This document shows positions 21,261-33,283 of a DNA stretch of 64,000 nt, piece by piece. The DNA is taken from the NCBI RefSeq assembly GCF_027172205.1, contig NC_070603.1, forward strand, positions 6,188,501 through 6,252,500. Reading direction: 5' to 3'. The DNA comes from Podarcis raffonei (Eukaryota; Chordata; Lepidosauria; Squamata; Lacertidae). The notes beneath the pieces are model-generated. The model was not told the DNA's origin and did not search any database. It saw only the letters and a program-made list of their open reading frames with translations. The position numbers were made by a program, and so were the translations under genes. The first letter of the stretch is position 1. Each line of letters opens with the position of its first letter.

Positions 21261-22494
21261 AATATTCTTGCAGTAGTTGTCGCACATAAAAACAGTTTTT
21301 TATCTTGTCTTTTAATGTCAGAGCCTACAATATCAAGTAAAAATGCTTCTGGTTTTTTTTATAAATGTAAACATCTTTTTCATCTCATTATAAACCATTT
21401 CTCAGAAACCTTTCACTTTCTTACATTCCCACCACAGATGATAAAAAGTGCCTTCCTTTTCCTTACATTTCCAACATTTATTGCTTATTTTATACATTTT
21501 AGCTAATTTCACTGGTGTAATATACCATCTATACATCATTTTCATTACATTTTCCTTCAAAGCATTGCATGCAGTAAATTTTGTTCCTTCTTTCCATAAT
21601 TTCTCCCAGTCTTTTTTTTTACTCATATTTATCTATTTTACACTCATTGCTTCCAAAATTGACAACTACCATGGTGTTTTACGTTCTAATAGGTTTTTAT
21701 ACCTATCCCATATTTCATATAGAGATCTTCAGAATATGTGCTAGAATATGCCCTGCATCCAGCTTCAACTTATTCAGACTACCTCCATACTGCAACATCA
21801 ACCTCTGACTGGACTCGGACCTTGCCTCTCAGTTAGCCCATGGGACCAGCATGCTGTTCTTGCGGCTGATTGATTTGGCTCTGAAAAGTGAGTAAATTGT
21901 TTTTCTAATGGGTGTCTCAGTCTCCAAACATCTACCAGATTACAACTTTCTACTAAAGAGAAGAAAGTTTTGGGTAACTTTCCTTCTTTTGATTTCATTT
22001 TTCTTCTTAATCTGTCCATTTCTAATGAAATTACCCTGTTCATGTCCCCCATTATTACAATTTTTTTATCAACATTGTCAAACAATTTCTCTTCTAAAGA
22101 TTTATAAAATTCAGTCTTACAGCCGTTTGGTGCATAAATTCCAACAATTTTTTTGCCTTGCCACGTGACTTGTACTGCAATCATCCTACCTTCCTCGTCC
22201 TTGAAGATTTGCCGTGCTTCAAATTTGTGTTTTATATACAAAACTACCCCACTCTTCTTACTTCCATCTGAAGATATAAATTCATTCCCTAGTTTTTTAT
22301 TAACCAAATTCTGTTTTCTAGCTACGTGAGTCTCTTGTAAACGGATAATATCCAAATTCTTTTTCAACAAAACATGCCCAATTTTCTTTTATTTTTATTG
22401 TTTAAATCATTAACATTCCATGTCCACGCTTTTAATGCCATCTTGATTTCTTTTACTTTTTGTTAAAAGAAAAGAGAAAAGGTATTTAAACCTG

Positions 22495-22540
22495 TCCTCC
22501 TCCTCCTCCTCCTCCTCCTCCTCCTCCTCCTCCTCCTCCC
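22495..22540. repeat. (CCT)n microsatellite
   Basis: About 14 CCT units within the L1 between ORF1 and ORF2. Confidence 0.95.
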
Positions 22541-23999
22541 TTATTATCTTCTTCTTCTAGGTCCAGGGTCACTGCTGCTGTCTTCTTCCTTGCCTAGCTC
22601 TTTGTATCTTCTCATAAATTTCTTTGTCTCATCCACATTTTTAAGTTGAAACCACTTTTCTTTGTAATAGAATGAGACCCCTTCTAGGAATTCCCATTTG
22701 AATTCAATATAGTTTTTTCTCTGTATTTGTGTCAGTCTTGTAAGGCTGGCATTTCTTCAGGAGACGAAGTGGGATGTCCTTAAATATGATTATAAATGTT
22801 CCATCAATACAGAGTCTTTGTTCTCTGTTTTTCTTCAGGATCAGATTCCTCATCTCTCTATCTTTAAATATGATCAGGCAATCACCTGGGAATTCTGAAG
22901 CTTTAGTAGCTTTTGTTTTGATCCCGAATGCACTTTGAATTGTATTTGCTACCTCCTCTGCTTCCATACTTAACCATTGTGCAATCTCAATGATCAATTT
23001 TCTCATGATATTTCCCCCTGGTGTTTATGGAACCATTCTAAATCTCAAATTCATTTATCTCTGCTTCATTTCATTTAAAGCAATAGCATCCCATAAGTCT
23101 TCCTGCGTCTTACTTATTTCGGACACATCTCCTATGGTCTTTTCTTCCTCCTTTTTCAACTCTCTCATTTCTCGCTGTGCCTGTTTCATTCCTTCTTCCA
23201 AGCTTTGCACCCTTTTACTTATCTCCTTCATCTGTTAAATCTAAGGAAGGTTTAGGGAATAGTTTACAACAATATGTTCCAGACTTCGTTGTTAAGAAGA
23301 AGTATAAATGAGCTGGGCATCTTCCGCCACTTGTTTGGCTAATCCACAGATTTTGAAGCTTTCCCGAAAAAAACCTCACAATAAAAACTAATAAGAAAAA
23401 ATAAAATACAATATCTTGAGCCACTTGCTGGCTTAATTCCACACAGTTCCACGCAGTCGCTATTCACTATAGAAGAAGAATCCCAGGAGTCCAAAAAACA
23501 ACTTAAAGACAAGGGAGCGGGGGGGGAGTTCTAACACTCTCCTCTCCACACAGCTTCTCCCCAAGTTGTTCGGAGGTACGGCTATTTTATAAAGTTTTAA
23601 ATAGGTCTATCTATGCTGGACATTTGCAGGTCCTGCTAAAAGAAAGCTGCTATTTGGCTTCTTTTCCCCTTAACAGTTTTTAATTTCAATCTACGCAGTT
23701 CCACAAAATTGAAAGTAAAAGTTCCCAGGAAGCTCTCCCCCTCCCTGCCCCATGGTATCCAAAAAGTCTCAAAAGAATGTATAATATATCCAGATTAAGA
23801 GGTTTTTTCACGCCTTTCTCAGTAAATGTTCAGTCTTTTCAAATAAAGAACAACTGTAATTGTGAATCTTATATCTCCGCTGTAGGAAAGTTAAATAGAG
23901 TCAAGTTCTCTAGGAAATTCATGCAACCACCTTCAGATCACAAACAGAGCTGACCTCCTTTTTTTGCACCCCACTGTCTTCTGAATTATTATAACACCA

Positions 24000-25195
24000 A
24001 ATTATTATTTTTTATGTGTATGCAATTATACATTTTCTTTCTTTGTATCTCTGTGACTTCCCTCCACCTGTGCTTAGCATCATTTAATTATTTTTATATC
24101 ATTTAATATTGTGTTAAAGAGATACATTATACATATTAACCCATAAAATCTTTGTTTTATTTTTTAACCTTAACTTTGCGAATTTCAGTCTATGCATATC
24201 AATAAATTTATTTTGGAACAATGTTTTGTCATGTATTCTTCTACATACTCCCATTCCTTCCTTAATTTCTGATTTGGTTGTAATCTGATCGCTGCCGTCA
24301 TTTTGGCCAGATTGACAAACTCACAAAATTTATTTTGCCATTCCACTACTGAATGAACAAAGTCTGCTTTCCAATTTTTCGCAACTGGAATTCTAGCAGC
24401 AGCTGTTGTGTATAAGAATATTTTTTTCTTGTCATTGGGGATGTCTTTTGTCACTACACTTCTTGCCTTTTCTCGAATGTTGTTTTAAACATCTTTTTTG
24501 GTTCTTCATGGATACTACACCAGAACTTTTTTATTTTCTCACATCCCCACCATACATGATACATTGTTCCTTCTGCCTTCTTACATCTCCAACATACATT
24601 TGATTTTAATTTATATATTTTACCTAATCTGGCAGGGGTCATATACCACCTGTACATCATTTTCATCCGATTTTCCTTTATTGTGTAACCAGGGCCGTCT
24701 TTAGCAGATGTGGCGCTGGGGTGCAGATATCCTTCCAGCGCCCCCAAATTACCATGGATAGTGGGAGAGTGAAGCTGCACACTGCCAGCCATGGGGGGAG
24801 GCACAACTCTCCCCCATGCTGCTGCGGGAGAGTGATCCCTGCAGAGGCTTGGGAGGGAAGCTGCACGCCCGCCAGCCATATGGTTGGTGGGGCGCAGCTG
24901 GCGGGTGTGCAGGGAAAGGGGAGGCCGGCGGCAAAGCTGCGCAGCTCCCCCACTCGCTGGGGCACCCCTGAGAGGCCACCGCCCTGGCGCGACGCACCAC
25001 AAAACCCTATGGAAAAGATGGCTCTGTATATAACAGGCAGTCAATTTGATGTCTTGTTTCCACAACCTTTCCCACTGTTCCATCTCGATTGCATAACCGA
25101 AATCCTGGCCCCACCTAATCATGACCTCCTTTACTTCCTTATCCTTCAATTCCCATTTTAGTAATAAATGGTACATACGTGGCCACAAAACATAG
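24000..25195 (-). mobile_element. L1 ORF2 3-prime fragment interrupted by a hAT-like MITE
   Basis: Minus-strand peptides MYHLLLKWELKDKEVKEVMI, WERLWKQDIKLTACY, MMYRWYMTPARLGKIY, CWRCKKAEGTMYHVWWGC and TAAARIPVAKNWKAD are the ORF2 C-terminus of L1. 5-prime truncated. Confidence 0.85.
24690..25026. mobile_element. hAT-like MITE, 337 bp, nested in L1
   Basis: Inverted ends CAGGGCCGTCTTT and AAAGATGGCTCTG. Flanking octamers TGTGTAAC (24682-24689) and TATATAAC (25027-25034) match at 6 of 8 positions. GC-rich interior without a real coding frame; the long minus-strand frame across it is chance read-through. Confidence 0.7.
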
Positions 25196-25519
25196 AAGAG
25201 TATTGATTAATAAGAAATGATGAACAGAATTTATTTCTTCAGGTGGGTGAAAAGCCTTTGCTACAGAGAGGAGGGAGCCTTGCCTGGCAGGAATGCCTCT
25301 TACCCTCCTTCCTGCATCCTCTGTTGCCTCTGTGCATTCTGCTTGTTAAGAGGGACGAGACAGGCCATTTGTAGGGAAGGAACAGGACCATACAGGTTTT
25401 CTTGGGCTCTAGGCCCTCTTTTTATAAAAAATTATGGAACAGTCAAAGGTTTTGCCAAAACTCCCTTGTGGGGAAGAAGATTGCAATGCAAGCAACAATG
25501 AGAATATCACATTGGTGTA
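25196..25519. other. Unassigned sequence between L1 fragments
   Basis: No convincing gene or repeat. Ends at a GT microsatellite. Confidence 0.35.

Positions 25520-25563
<44 letters not shown>
25520..25563. repeat. (GT)n microsatellite
   Basis: About 22 GT units. Confidence 0.95.
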
Positions 25564-25565
<2 letters not shown>

Positions 25566-25569
25566 CCCT

Positions 25570-26139
25570 GGATGCCAAGATCCAAGTTTGGGGTTGGAGA
25601 GATTGTGGAAGGTAGATATTAAATTCACAGCATGCTGTAACCTTAGGGAGAACATCATGAAGGTGTTATATAGATGGCATCATACCCCCTTGAAACTAGC
25701 AGAACTGTATAAAGGAAGGTCACCGAGTTGCTGGAGATGTAAAATAGATGTGGGGTCATACTACCACATGTGGTGAACTTGTGCAATCATTAGGGGATTC
25801 TGGGATAATATCTATAATGAATTCCAGAAATTATTCAGACACACTTTAAAAAACAACAACAGAGATCTTTCTTTTAGGCATTTTACCATTAGAAATTAAG
25901 AAAGACATAAGACCACTGTTCATGTATGCCACCACAACAGCAAGAATTCTTGTGGCGAGGAAGTGGAAAAATGAAACAATACCGACAATCACAGATTCGC
26001 AGATACTCATGTTAGAATATTTACAACTAGCAAAACTGATGGAAAGAGTTAGAGGAGTAATGAACTAGAAAACATTTGGAGAATGGAGAATATTTCAGGA
26101 TTATATGGGATCATATTGTACCAACCACACCATGTTATC
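25570..26139 (+). mobile_element. Old L1 ORF2 C-terminal fragment
   Basis: Reads LERLWKVDIKFTACCNLREN, MKVLYRWHHTPLKLAELY and CWRCKIDVGSYYHMW, then in another frame TTTARILVARKWKNE. More decayed than neighbouring L1s. The younger L1 at 26160 is inserted at its 3-prime end. Confidence 0.85.
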
Positions 26140-28279
26140 AGAACTTGAGTGATCCTTTATTTTTTTTAAATAAATGTTTATTAAAGTTTTACAAATCAAA
26201 AAGTTCATCATTTCACATAGATCATTCCATTAAATAGAGCTCACAGAAAAAACAAAAAACAAAACAAAAATATATAACAAAAAAAAGAAAAAGAGAAAAA
26301 AGAAAAATCCACTTTTTAAAAATTACAAAATTCCATACCCCTCTGTCCTGACCTCCTCACATCTCCCTTTTTTGTGTTCCTCTTTATTTCAATCAAATTC
26401 AGCAAGTTCAAACCCTTATTCAAACCATGCTTAAATTATATTCTTCTAATTATTATGTCCCAAATTTTCATTATTTTAGCCCATTCCTCATCTTATATAC
26501 TATGACATAATTTTATTCTGTTCATAACCCCCTTCTCCTTTTTAACATTCTTCTTTTCATTCACATTTAACCAAATCCCACAAGCCCTGTTACCTTCACT
26601 TCCCACATCATGTTAACACTCAAACATTTTGCAGTGTTTTTGTAAATAGTCCTTAAACTTTTTCCAGTCCTGTTCCATCAGTTCTTCTCCCTGGTCACGG
26701 ATTCTGCCAGTCATTTCAGCCATCTCCATGTAGTCAATCACTTGCATCTGCCATTCTTCCACGGTGGGTAGATCTTGTGTCTTCCAATACTTGGCAAGAA
26801 GTATTCTTGCTGCTGTTGTTGCATACATAAAAAATGTTCTATCTTTCTTTGGCACCCGTTGGCCAACTATGCCCAAAAGGAAGGCCTCTGGTTTCTTAGG
26901 AAAGGTAAATTTAAATACCTTCTTCAGTTCATTATATATCGTTTCCCAGTAGGCCTTAACCCTTGGGCACGTCCACCAAAGGTGAAAGAATGTTCCCTCA
27001 GCTTCTTTACATTTCCAGCACTTGTTGTCAGGCAGGTGATAAATTTTTGCAAGCTTGACTGGGGTCATGTACCACCTGTAAATCATTTTCATAATATTCT
27101 CCTTTAAGGCAATGCATGCCGTAAACTTCATACCGGTGGTCCACAACTGCTCCCAGTCAGCAAACATAATGTTATGACCTATGTCCTGCGCCCATTTAAT
27201 CATCGCTGATTTAACCGTTTCATCCTGTGTATTCCATTTTAACAGCAAGTTATACATCTTTGACAAAATCTTAGTTTTTGGTTCTAACAGTTCTGTTTCC
27301 AATTTTGATTTCTCCACCTGGAAGCCAATTTTCTTGTCCAAATTGTAGGCCTCTCTTATTTGATAATAATGAAGCCAATCTCGCACTTTGTCTTTTAATT
27401 TCTCAAAACTCTGCAGTTTCAGTCTGTCACCTTCTTGCTCCAAAATTTCCCAATATTTTGGCCATTTGGCCTCCATATTGAGCTTTTTCTGGGACTTAGC
27501 TTCCATAGGTGACAACCACCTCAGGGTTTTGCTTTCCAGCAAATCTTTATATCTTGTCCAGACATTAAACAGAGCTTTCCTGACAATATGGTTTTTAAAT
27601 GCCTTATGTGCTTTAACCTTGTCGTACCACAAATATGCATGCCACCCAAAAACATTATTGAAACCTTCTAAATCCAGAATGTCTGTGTTCTCAAGAAGCA
27701 GCCAGTCTTTTAACCAGCAAAATGCTGCTGATTCATAGTACAGTTTGAGGTCTGGCAGGGCAAATCCACCTCTTTCTTTTACATCAGTTAAAATTTTAAA
27801 CTTTATTCTAGGTTTATTGCCCTGCCAGACAAATCTAGAAATATCTCTCTGCCACTTCTTGAAACAATCCATCTTGTCCAAAATTTGCAAAGATTGGAAC
27901 AAAAATAACATTTTTGGCAAAACATTCATCTTTACAGCTGCAATTCGACCCAACAAGGAAAGCTTCAAATTAGACCAAATTTCTAAATCTTTTTTTACTT
28001 CTGACCAGCATTTCTCATAATTATCTTTAAATAAGTTCAAATTTTTCGCAGTCATATTAATCCCTAGGTATTTCACTTTTTTAACCACAGTTAAACCTGT
28101 TTCATTTTGAAACCTGTCCTTTTCAATTGGTGTTAAATTCTTCTCTAATACTTTAGTTTTTGACTTATTTAATCTAAATCCTGCCACATGACCAAATTCT
28201 TTAATCAGTTCCAAAGCTCTTTTCATACTAGATTCCGGCTCCTGTACAGTCAAAACCAAATCATCTGCAAAGGCTTTCA

Positions 28280-30345
28280 TTTTTTTTTTTATTAAATATT
28301 TATTGGTATTTTATAACAATAAAAAAAAACAGAAAAATAAACAAAATAAAAACCACACAAAAATACATAAAATTCAAAACTTAACAGAAAAAAAGAAAAA
28401 AAAACACATAAAGTTTCAAATACTTATTTTCCTTAACCTTATTTCTCAGACCTCCTCACACCTCCCCTTCTTGTATTCTAATTTAAATTGTCAATTCAGC
28501 AAGTCCTTAACTTATTTCTTCACCTTAGCTTGAACATTTGTTCTAACATACTATTATTTTACTTTACTTCTTTTTTCCATTTCCTCAATTTATTTTTAAC
28601 AGCCTTATTTTCAATTAATTAAAAACAAACAAACCAATTTTGCCTTATCAAAATTACACATCAATACTTATACCTCATTAATTATTCTTAAACCTTTTCC
28701 CTAAAGTCGACCAAAATTTCCCTTCCACGATTTGCCCAATTTCCATACCACTAACAAAATATAAAAAAAAAGACAAAGCAAATTATACTTATGTACCCTT
28801 TGGATTCCCAACCTCCACCCACCCTTTTCCCGGTTCCAGTCCCCAACCAATATCCATCAGTCTTTATGTTATTTATTTAGCCTGGAGATCTCACGTCCGA
28901 GGCCCTTATATCTCTCTCAGTTCCTTTCTGCCGGTCTCTTTGATAGTCCTTGATGTTAAGCCCCAAGTCTCGGAGAGGCTCCGGCCCAACAGGATCCATG
29001 TTGCTTCCAGCCAGTCCTCCATACTTAAAAGCAAAGCCTATGGGGTACTCCAACTCTTGTTTCAAATTTCTTTCAAATCCAGATGTCCCCAAAGCTCCAA
29101 CTTTCACCTTCAACAAATTTGTAATCCTCAGGTCTTCAGATCTCCTCCAAAGGGGATCTCTCCATTTTCCAGACTCCCATTCAGACCAGGCTTTCCGCAT
29201 CCAATTTTTATTGTCCTTTTTTATCATCATGTCAGGCCTCATATTGCAACTCTCCTTTGACTCCTGCAAACCTCCAGCTCCTCCTTCATTTTCTTCAAAA
29301 ACAACATATTGCTCCATCGTATCTACACTTTCAGTTTCATTTATTTGTTCAGTTGAATGGGCTTCCTGTTTCAAGACCTTATCAGGCTCAAAACTGTTGT
29401 TTACTGTCCAGTGTAGTAGTGAAACCTCTGTAGACAAAGCATTGCATTCATCTTGTAAGTTTCCCAAGAGAACAAGTGCTCTGTCCAATTCTGCTTGAAT
29501 TTTACATGCTCCAGCCATTTTTGTGATGTAGTGTCCCTATTACCCCTCTAGGGGGATTTTAGTTCCTTAATATTCCTTTCAGCTCAAAACCAAAAGTCCA
29601 GTTATTTTGTATCAGCCCTCCTTATTTTCAACAAGTTATACCGAGTAAACCAGCAAAAACAGCAGAAACAATGTTCTCTTTTTCCAGCTGACAACTAGCT
29701 GACTGACAGCTCACTTGACAGCTGTCAAACTCTTCAATGCAACAGGCTTTCTCATAGGACGTTCCCGGGTCTAGGGGGGGGGTGAAATTTCAGCTCCCAA
29801 AGTTCTTTTTATCCTCCAGTAAATCTTCTTATAATGTCAAAACCGTGAAGTCAAGATCTTTTATTAAAAAACAAGAAACAGATTCTCTCGACCTTAGCTG
29901 CCCGGTCCTTTGCTTTAAATTGTTTACAAAGGGGGGGGGTGGACTTCCTTTTTAGCCCCTTCCCGCTCGTTCCAGATCCAAAATAAAATTTTTTTTAAGG
30001 TTCCAATCTCCGTATTACTCACGGGTTGATGTTTTAGAGTCCAATCGATCTTAGAAGAAGTTGGCGCTCTCTGTCAATGGCTTGCGGCTTCACTCCGTAG
30101 ACGAGGGAGTACTCTCAGCACCACGCCTCACCCTGCCTCCGTTCCGAAGCCTTTAAAAAGGCTCCGTCGCGGATTGGGGGCGCGCGAATGGTGCCCGCTG
30201 AGTCTCTGTGTTCACAGGCATCCGCGCCTGTGATTTTAAGGGTCTCCGCTTCGCCGCAGCGGCCAGACCCAGACGCTACGGAGCCGATTCCCTCCGGAGC
30301 TCGGAGGGAATCCGCCATTAAACAATGGCGCCAACCCGGAAGTCC
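28280..30345 (-). mobile_element. Full-length ORF1-only, HAL1-like non-autonomous L1 relative
   Basis: A 2.07-kb element with a perfect 18-bp target-site duplication CATCTGCAAAGGCTTTCA (28262-28279 and 30346-30363), inserted into ORF2 of the L1 above. From its 5-prime end (right): a GC-rich 5-prime UTR (about 30345-29520), one open frame of 213 codons (29518-28877: MAGACKIQAELDRALVLLGN, FEENEGGAGGLQESKESC, LKQELEYPIGFAFKYGG), then an AT-rich 3-prime UTR ending in ATAAATATTTAAT plus an A run. There is no endonuclease or reverse transcriptase. The layout resembles HAL1 elements of mammals, which carry only L1 ORF1. The protein is predicted partly coiled and acidic; homology to ORF1p is not certain. 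Confidence 0.8.
28877..29518 (-). CDS. Single open frame of the HAL1-like element
   Basis: 213 codons from MAGACKIQAELDRAL. The N-terminal third has leucine-rich heptad-like spacing (LVLLGNLQDECNALSTEVSL), suggesting a coiled coil as in L1 ORF1p. A Trp/Arg-rich segment follows (WMRKAWSEWESGKWRDPLW). I see no RRM or CTD motif strong enough to prove ORF1p origin. Mobile-element protein, not a host gene. Confidence 0.55.
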   Translation of the reverse strand: MAGACKIQAELDRALVLLGNLQDECNALSTEVSLLHWTVNNSFEPDKVLKQEAHSTEQINETESVDTMEQYVVFEENEGGAGGLQESKESCNMRPDMMIKKDNKNWMRKAWSEWESGKWRDPLWRRSEDLRITNLLKVKVGALGTSGFERNLKQELEYPIGFAFKYGGLAGSNMDPVGPEPLRDLGLNIKDYQRDRQKGTERDIRASDVRSPG

Positions 30346-30515
30346 CATCTGCAAAGGCTTTCAATTTATATTGTTTGGCTCCGAGAACTTGAGTGATCCT
30401 TTAAACACAACAAATACCATTTGTAGAGTAGATCCTTCCAGTTAGGCTGGGCATGGAATATTTGCTCATTAAATTCAGAAAAAAGAGGAAAAATACAAGT
30501 ACGTTTGCCCTTCTG

Positions 30516-30538
30516 TGTGTGTGTGTGTGTGTGTGTGT
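30516..30538. repeat. (GT)n microsatellite
   Basis: Recurs as (CA)n at about 55484-55500 in the inverted copy. Confidence 0.85.
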
Positions 30539-30918
30539 GGTGTGTACACACATCTACACACAAACACACACACATTTTTCTTATGTTCTGAATATAAAAA
30601 GACACTTTTATGGGCTTCTTATAAATGGAGAAAGAGGGGGGGGGCAAGAAAGAAAGCAAAAAGTGGAGCTATATTTCCTGATACGCACAATTGATTTGCT
30701 TAAATCGGAAAAACAACTCTTGATCTTGTACCTCTCATTGTATTCTCCAGTTCATCACATGACAAAATATGTCATATGTGTTTAAAAATCAGGTCAATAA
30801 AGAATCACTAAAGAATGGGAGAAATACATGGATTATTTAAAAAAAATATTTGCAAACATTTAACTACATTAGCAGGAAGAAAACAACACAAGAAGTTAAA
30901 TAATAACTTATTTGGTAA

Positions 30919-31063
30919 CTGTTGTTGTTGTTGTTTAGTCATTTAGTCGTGTCCGACTCTTCGTGACCCCATGGACCAGAGCACGCCAGGCACTCCTGTC
31001 TTCCACGGCCTCCCGCAGTTTGGTCAGACTCATGTTTGTAGCTTCGAGAACACTGTCCAACCA
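30919..31063 (-). mobile_element. BovB (RTE) LINE 3-prime end
   Basis: TTGTTGTTGTTTAGTCATTT, CGTGTCCGACTCTTCGTGAC and CCATGGACCAGAGCACGCCA are the antisense of the BovB 3-prime end seen at 17760-17866. ATTTGG lies on both sides. The inverted copy at about 55125 lacks this insert (reads CTTATTTGGAAAC across the site), so it postdates the duplication. Confidence 0.88.
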
Positions 31064-31632
31064 ATTTGGAAACCAGACAGTAACAATTATAAGGAACTAT
31101 AGGGGAAATGCAGTGATAAAAGTGAAACCAGAAGGTGAAATAGAAGGGGAAGAGGGAAGTCAAATTATGTTTTTATTTCTGAAGATGCACTACATTTTAT
31201 ATCTTTTGTTAAGCTGAAAACTCGAAAAATAAAATTAACAAACAAAACAAATTGGGTATTGGACCTTCAGCAAGTGGTGCAGTGATGGCAAAATAAGGCA
31301 AATGACCTGTTGGATGCTGATGCTGAGCTTGCACAATATTTGAGCTCAGTGTCGTTTATGTCTATAGATATAAATAAGATCACACTGTTCCTCTTCATTT
31401 GGTTGTTCAGTTAATAAGCAGCTAGCTAGAGCTATTGTTTTAGCTTGCCTCTGCTCCAAGCAGCTCATTGCTTCATGCAAAATTTCTCCTTCCCCTCAAT
31501 AACACTGCGAGGGAGGATAAATAGAGCAGCGAGCTTCATGGTGGAGCAGGCGTTGGGATTTGGTTTCTCCAAGGCTTGCTAGGTGCCTGTGTGCCCTCAC
31601 TCTTGCAAGCTTCTTCCCTGCAGGTTTCAGCC

Positions 31633-31830
31633 ATGTGGCTCTACCTGGCTGCCCTGCTGGGGCTTTACTTCCTTCACCGATGGTACCAGGAGAGACAGAC
31701 AGTGGAGAACCTGACGGAGAAATATGTCTTCATCACCGGCTGTTCCGCTGGCCTTGGGAACCACCTTGCCAGGCATCTTGATGCCCGGGGTCTGCGGGTG
31801 TTGGCAACCTGTACCACCCAGAAGGGGGCA
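31633..31830 (+). pseudogene. Truncated RDH16-like exon 1
   Basis: The first 198 coding bases match exon 1 of gene A ([46 protein letters not shown]) and then stop abruptly, followed by GTCCTGTGGGAAAAGAC. The splice donor and last third of the exon are gone. Upstream sequence including GATAAATAGAGCAG (31516-31529) is retained. The copy at 59773-59970 breaks at the same base and continues with the same bases. Confidence 0.9.
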
Positions 31831-32526
31831 GTCCTGTGGGAAAAGACAGAGTATAAGGGCCAAAGGCACTCCTGTGCATCAACAGCAGGGCAGCTAAAAT
31901 CTCCATGGAGAATATGAATCATGCAGAATGTTATAGTCAAGGACACATATGTGAGGAATCCCCAATTAGATCTCCCAATACCTTTTTTATTTAGAAGTAG
32001 CATCAGGATCCACAGGCCTGTGTTGCTTTCAATCAAGGTCTCTATTGTGGAGTATCCATAATAAAAATGCACAAGTATGGCAGGAAAGTGCTTAATGTCA
32101 CTTAAATAAATGTTTCATAAAAGTGCTATGAAACTCACTCATTCAAAAAGAACCTTCCCTTCTCTGCAGGTTAACATTGGAGCAGAATACTTAACCCACA
32201 CATTTTTTAATGTTGGGTAGCTCACAAACACCAATGGGACCCCCTCTTCACTCTAAGCTCTCAAGAAGCATCTTCGTTCTTCCCTGGATCATGGATCAAG
32301 CAACTCTGATTGACACAGGAGAGACTCTGTAGGTTTGTAGGTCCAGATTACTGCCAGGGAAAGCATAACCCTCTGGCTGAGGGCTGGCCACCCTTTTCTC
32401 TCCACTCTTCACTCTCTGTTCACTTCAGCTCCCCCCCCCCGGATTTCCCCTGTCTGCTTTCCTCTCCCTCAGGCTTTGCGCATTCACTTGTGTCTGCACA
32501 CGCGCACACATTAAATTAAGCCAATA

Positions 32527-32782
32527 CAGTGGTACCTCTGGATACGAACGGGATCCGTTCTGGAGCCCCGTTTGCATCTAGAATCAAACATAACTAGTGA
32601 TGGCACGTCTGCACACACGCCGTTTTTCGCCACTTCTGCGCATGCGCATGATGTCATTTTGAGCCTCTGCACATGCGCAAGCGGCAAAACACGGATGTAA
32701 TGAGCTCCGTTAATTCCGGGTTGCCACGGAGCGCAACTCGAATGTGCTCAACACAAAGCGCATTCCACACGAGGTATGACTG
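32527..32782. mobile_element. pogo/Tigger-like MITE, 256 bp
   Basis: CAGTGGTACCTCTGGATACG ... GAGGTATGACTG between TA dinucleotides. The reverse-oriented twin at 55974-56229 has the same length, so insertion preceded the inverted duplication. Confidence 0.82.
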
Positions 32783-33283
32783 TACAAGATTAAGCAACAC
32801 AGCCATTGAGCCATAGGTTCATCATCGCTGCCCTGAAAGAGTGTGCTGGAGGACAAGCACAAACCTTGGTCCTTGCACAGATGTCAGAAGATGCCTTTAA
32901 ACATAGCAATGGAAAATCAAAGACTGAACAATTATTTTTATGAGTTTCTTACCCCCTCTGTAGAACTTTCAACTGCTGGCAGTTGATGGGGTGTTGTTCC
33001 TGAACTTGGGTGTCCTTTGTGTTACACAACCAATGCTTGGACTTTTAAACCTTCAGTCCGGAAGTGTTGGAGGCCTTTTCCCATTGGCTGGGGGCATGTA
33101 CCAGTTTCAGATTTCAGATTTCTTCTCTGCTTCTACCTCTGATGCCCTCAATAACGCTGCGAGGGAGGCTAAATAGAGCAGCGAGCTTCATGGTGGAGCA
33201 GGGGTTGGGATTTGGTTTCTCCAAGGCTTGCGAGGTCCCTGTGTGCCCCACTCTTGCAAGCTTATTGCCTGCTGGTTTCAGCC

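Larger units (their letters stand above)
20427..23990 (-). mobile_element. L1 with 5-prime UTR, ORF1 and both ends of ORF2, internally deleted
   Basis: From the 5-prime side (right): UTR-like sequence 23240-23960; ORF1 pieces around 22700-23010 (RNLILKKNREQRLCIDGTFI, RLLKKCQPYKTD); APE endonuclease 21800-22370 (IIRLQETHVARKQNLV, IVGIYAPNGCKTEFY, KIVIMGDMNRV); then the ORF2 C-terminus (CWKCKEKEGTFYHLWWECKK, MYRWYITPVKLAKMY; and KFLKNWSKYTSYLKD). The reverse transcriptase core is missing. The target before insertion is visible at 38461, where GTCGAACAAATTC continues uninterrupted. A Sauria SINE is nested at 20899-21260. Confidence 0.82.
26160..30383 (-). mobile_element. 5-prime truncated young L1 with 555-codon ORF2 piece and 20-bp TSD
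   Basis: Flanked by the perfect 20-bp repeat AGAACTTGAGTGATCCTTTA (26140-26159 and 30384-30403). It holds the last 555 codons of ORF2 without a stop (28280-26613), starting inside the reverse transcriptase at KAFADDLVLTVQEPES (FADD), then KYLGINMTAKNLNLF, FVWQGNKPRIKFKILTD, CWKCKEAEGTFFHLWWTCP and the end at KKFKDYLQKHCKMFEC. The beginning of the retained ORF2 (GAKQYKL) lies at 30383-30364, because a second element (28280-30345) is inserted within this frame. AATAAA-containing 3-prime end at about 26165. Confidence 0.92.

Noticed and set aside
24454-25188. 244-codon minus-strand protein
   Set aside because: It is L1 ORF2 read through an inserted GC-rich hAT-like MITE; the middle third is not protein-coding in origin.
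28877-29518. Host gene encoding a 213-residue acidic protein
   Set aside because: It lies inside a 2.07-kb element bounded by an 18-bp target duplication within L1, so it is a mobile-element frame.
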